From Blastocladiella britannica (Eukaryota; Blastocladiomycota; Blastocladiomycetes; Blastocladiales; Blastocladiaceae), in assembly GCA_025349905.2 (NCBI GenBank), contig MU625164.1, positions 1 to 10,318 on the forward strand: a stretch of DNA of 10,318 nucleotides, given 5' to 3'. This document shows, piece by piece, positions 7,998-10,318 of the stretch. The first letter of the stretch is position 1. Each line of letters begins with the position of its first letter. Both the position numbers and the translations under genes were made by a program. The notes below the pieces were generated by a model. The model saw nothing but the letters and a program-made list of their open reading frames with translations. It ran no database searches and was not told the DNA's origin.

Positions 7998-10207
7998 ATG
8001 GCTGATAATACGATGGCCACGACCCCGCCCGTCGGAACCGAGTGCACTGAGCTTGGGCTCGTTCTTGATGCGTTCGGGTACAAGGGCACGCGCGTATCGA
8101 GCAACTGCTGTGTGTGGTCGCCCGGGATTCAGTGCCACAGCGACGGCACCATTAACACCATGTGCGTTTGTCTCAGTGTGCTTCGTTGTTCGTTTTTCTC
8201 ATCATGTTCCTTATAGCTCACTGAGCGATAGCAAGCTGAGCGGATACATTCCCGAGAGCTTGAGCAAGCTGTCGAAGCTGACCAAGATGTATGTTTTCTG
8301 TGTTTCCCTTCTTTATGTTAACTTGACTCAATAACTGGTATTGTAGTAATCTGAGCAACAACCAAATGTCGGGCTCTATTCCGGATTTCGGATCCTCATC
8401 TGGGAGTGGTGGTGGGGGTGGCAGCGGTGCTTCTGCTTCGTACGCCTTTTTAGTTTGGATCTAAGTTCATGATCAGTCGATTTAACGTCCGGCAATGCAA
8501 CAGCGGACAATCGAATACTTCGGCAACCGCGACCTCGAGCGAACTTCTCCAAGCCAATCCGTATGTAACTGGTTTTGTGTATATTGAAAGGGAACTTGTC
8601 TCATCAACAATGAATACGTGTAGATCCTCAACGAACGGCAGCGGCGGAGGTGGAGGTGGCGGAGGCGGTGGTGGTGGCTCGACCACGACGCTGACGCCCG
8701 GTGGTGGTCCCGGGCCAACCAGCATTCCGTGCGGACCAACTCAATACTTGATCACCTCCCGGCAAAACAATCACTCACCTTGTCTACCTCCATGATTCTC
8801 AGTCGGCCAGTGTCAACCACAACACAAAAGCCGCCACCGGGTCCGACTTCGACCACGACGACCAAAAAACCCGACCCGACCTTTACCATTGAACCGTTTC
8901 CAGTGTATGTTAATTTTGATTGATAGAGAGCCGCTTGAACTCATATCCTGTTGATTGTTAATAGTCGTCGCCGCCGCCGCGATCTTCACCTGGGCGGTGT
9001 CATTCCGGGTGCGCTTGGAACCATAACCGGACTGACTTACATGTACGTCGTCTTGTCTGACTTTTCATTGTTGATCATTTGGTCTCATAGCTCTTTTGAA
9101 TCTACAGCAACCTGTCCAACAACTCGCTTACGGGCAGCGTCCCCGACAGTCTGGGCACTCTGCCTAACCTTGCGTACTTGTACGTTGGATCAACCGAGTT
9201 ACATTCCGGATCCAATCATACATTCTAACGCTGCAACAACCAGGAATCTGGGCATGAACCAGCTCTCGGGCTCGATTGGCGATATCATTGCCAGGTATAT
9301 ACCAATTGTTTATATTGAAGGAAACATTGATCCTGACTTCCATCCATGCAGCCAATCGTGCAAGATCCTCCCGCAAAAAGACCTGTGCTTCAACGGAAAG
9401 CAATTGGGCGGCCTCTGCTACGCCGACCTGAAAGCAAACGGCGTGAGCGCGTGCGGCTCCACCCTACCGATCATTCCGATCGCGCTGGGCGGCGTGGTGT
9501 TTGTGCTGATGGTGGTAATTGTGGTCTTAGTGGTCCGCCGCAAACGCACCACCGCGGCTGCTGCGTCGACGCTGGCACGGGATCATGCGACGAGCAGTAA
9601 GCCCAGAAACAGCACCGCGACAACGATGGCGTACGCGCCAGCGGTGACGGCAGCAGCGACGGCAGCAGCGACGGCAGCAGCGACGGCAGCCCCAAGTCCC
9701 GTGGACGCGTACGTGGCAGTACCACCACTTGGCGCCGACGCGGCGCTCGTTGCCGCCAAATATGCGGCCGCCGCCGCCGTAGCCGCTGTCGCTGCGGGAG
9801 GAGACAAGTTCTCGGACCGCGAGATGGAGGAAGCCAAGCGCCAGAGCCTGTACTTGCCCGGTCACTCTGCCGCTGCTGCTGCCGTCATCACGGGGGAGGT
9901 GCCCAAGTACGGCGATATTCCGTTCATGCCGTCCTCGGCTGACACGTTGTATCTTCCGTCGCGGAGCGAGGCACCGTTTACGTTGTATGCGCCTAACCCT
10001 GCGAATCGCCAAGACACGGCGACTTCGTCGTCAAGGTGGAGTAACAGCGGCGACTTGCTGTTGCCGTCGTCGCCGATGCCCATGGGTCCGCCGCAGCTGG
10101 TTCCACAACCGGCGGCCGGTCAAGATTACAGTGCTGCTGGCACCACTAGCACCACTGGCACAACTAGCACGCCGCGCCGCGGCGCACCGGGACGTGTGCA
10201 CTTTTAG
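7998..10207 (+). CDS. LRR single-pass membrane protein without a kinase domain (ten exons)
   Basis: Exons 7998-8161, 8217-8288, 8347-8439, 8504-8560, 8624-8728, 8803-8904, 8965-9042, 9108-9179, 9244-9294 and 9352-10207 give about 549 residues. The start holds an LRRNT-like cap (C16, C37, C38, C46; NCCVWSPGIQC). LRRs follow at 55-93 (SDSKLSGYIPESL, NLSNNQMSGSIP), then a Gly/Ser/Thr/Pro linker (about 94-198), then further LRRs at 204-264 (NLSNNSLTGSVPDSLG). A four-Cys cap follows (C268, C277, C287, C299). A hydrophobic helix at about 304-326 with RRKR behind it is the membrane span. The tail of about 220 residues is Ala/Ser/Pro-rich with no recognisable domain. The xLSxNxLSGxIP repeats are of the plant-specific LRR type. 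Ligand and function are unknown. No signal peptide is visible at this ATG, and the frame has a stop two codons upstream, so an unseen 5' exon is possible. Confidence 0.82.
8217..8288 (+). other. 72-nt exon encoding exactly one 24-residue LRR
   Basis: With the split isoleucine codons at each edge, this exon holds one complete repeat (ISLSDSKLSGYIPESLSKLS and the following KLTK). It is exactly 72 nt, the length of a 24-residue LRR. The exon at 9108-9179 is also 72 nt and encodes NLSNNSLTGSVPDSLG plus TLPNLAY with the same phase, so the two are interchangeable cassettes. Confidence 0.85.
8400..8904 (+). repeat. Low-complexity Gly/Ser/Thr/Pro linker inside the LRR array
   Basis: The end of exon 3 and exons 4-6 encode Gly/Ser runs (including about twelve consecutive Gly near 8643-8678), Ser/Thr-rich stretches and a TTT/PPPG/TTTTKKP segment. 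The composition suggests an extended, probably O-glycosylated stalk. It separates LRR2 from the later repeats, which would otherwise form one solenoid. The span includes introns. Confidence 0.75.
9448..9540 (+). other. Transmembrane segment and stop-transfer of the LRR protein
   Basis: Codons for about 23 hydrophobic residues (PIIPIALGGVVFVLMV continuing with Val/Ile/Leu) are followed directly by Arg-Arg-Lys-Arg. This is the pattern of a type I membrane anchor with a cytoplasmic basic stop-transfer. It puts the LRRs outside the cell and the Ala-rich tail inside. Confidence 0.85.
9647..9690 (+). repeat. 12-bp tandem repeat encoding Thr-Ala-Ala-Ala
   Basis: About 3.7 copies of a 12-bp unit (ACGGCAGCAGCG) lie head to tail in the coding sequence, giving TAAA repeats in the cytoplasmic tail. 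The copies are identical at nucleotide level, which suggests recent slippage or expansion. Because the unit is a multiple of three, copy-number changes would keep the frame. Confidence 0.9.
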
Positions 10208-10318
10208 ATTTCTTTTCAAATAATGTTGCTTTCTTCCGAAACTGATAATGCTGAACTCCGCTCCTCAGCACCCTCATTAGCAGCACATTCCTCAGCACTT
10301 GTTTCAACGCTATGGTCA
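10208..10318. other. Right flank: 3' untranslated region of the LRR gene
   Basis: The sequence after the LRR stop codon is less GC-rich and has no plus-strand frame of note. It contains three CAGCAC words, two of them within CCTCAGCAC. No AATAAA signal is present. The 3' end of the LRR transcript must lie here or beyond the window. Confidence 0.5.
10216..10317 (-). CDS. Possible C-terminal end of a convergent gene (partial)
   Basis: On the minus strand an open frame enters at the window edge and ends in TGA at 10218-10216 after 33 codons. The peptide is acidic and Ser/Ala/Glu-rich (for example SAEECAANEGAEERSS). No family is recognised. A second minus-strand frame is also open here, so the coding call rests only on composition and on the tail-to-tail layout. 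If real, its stop lies eight bases beyond the stop of the LRR gene. Confidence 0.25.
   Translation of the reverse strand, partial: DHSVETSAEECAANEGAEERSSALSVSEESNII

Larger units (their letters stand above)
8162..9351 (+). other. Nine introns of the LRR gene, all phase 2
   Basis: Introns are 8162-8216, 8289-8346, 8440-8503, 8561-8623, 8729-8802, 8905-8964, 9043-9107, 9180-9243 and 9295-9351 (55-74 bp). All begin GT and end TAG or CAG. All nine interrupt a codon after its second base. Intron 3 has a second possible acceptor at 8476 in the same phase, which would make a 37-bp intron and add nine residues. I prefer 8503 because the size matches the other introns and TTTAAC could serve as a branch site. 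Linker introns have less homology support than those in the repeats. Confidence 0.78.

Noticed and set aside
8477..8503. Nine extra residues at the start of LRR exon 4
   Set aside because: Including them needs a 37-bp intron, well below the 55-75 bp seen elsewhere, and adds an unpaired Cys to a Gly/Ser linker. Kept only as a possible isoform.
8951..9350. One continuous plus-strand coding exon through 8951-10207
   Set aside because: The frame is open throughout, but 9043-9107, 9180-9243 and 9295-9351 have splice signals and interrupt the LRR pattern. Removing them restores 24-residue repeats.

Overview
The window looks like nuclear DNA of a GC-rich, intron-containing eukaryote, most likely a fungus. 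Three spliced genes can be modelled with 17 short introns of 56-75 bp (one of 55 bp). The divergent pair is a fungal NRC-2/Fpk1-type AGC kinase and the second-largest RNA polymerase II subunit. High GC, long homopolymeric residue runs and a plant-type leucine-rich-repeat (LRR) membrane protein would fit an early-diverging zoosporic fungus such as Blastocladiomycota. That placement is inference only and needs an RPB2 tree.

Layout. 1-158: no gene recognised. 159-3650 (minus, six exons): a 1051-residue AGC protein kinase with a DFD motif, flanked by long low-complexity arms. 3651-3732: only 82 bp between two divergent start codons. 3733-7734 (plus, four exons): complete RPB2, 1274 residues, with an unusually long acidic N-terminus. 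7735-7997: intergenic. 7998-10207 (plus, ten exons): an LRR single-pass membrane protein of about 549 residues, in which every intron is phase 2 and single LRRs are carried on 72-nt exons. 10216-10317 (minus): a possible acidic C-terminus of a convergent gene that leaves the window.

The genes do not form a pathway. RPB2 is core transcription machinery, the kinase probably acts in membrane-lipid or polarity signalling, and the LRR protein looks like a cell-surface protein without a kinase domain. The points most worth a second look are the all-phase-2 modular LRR gene with a linker splitting its repeat array, the 82-bp divergent promoter, and a splice-donor pattern in which position +4 is always a pyrimidine. 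I saw no mobile element, CRISPR array, tRNA or rRNA.
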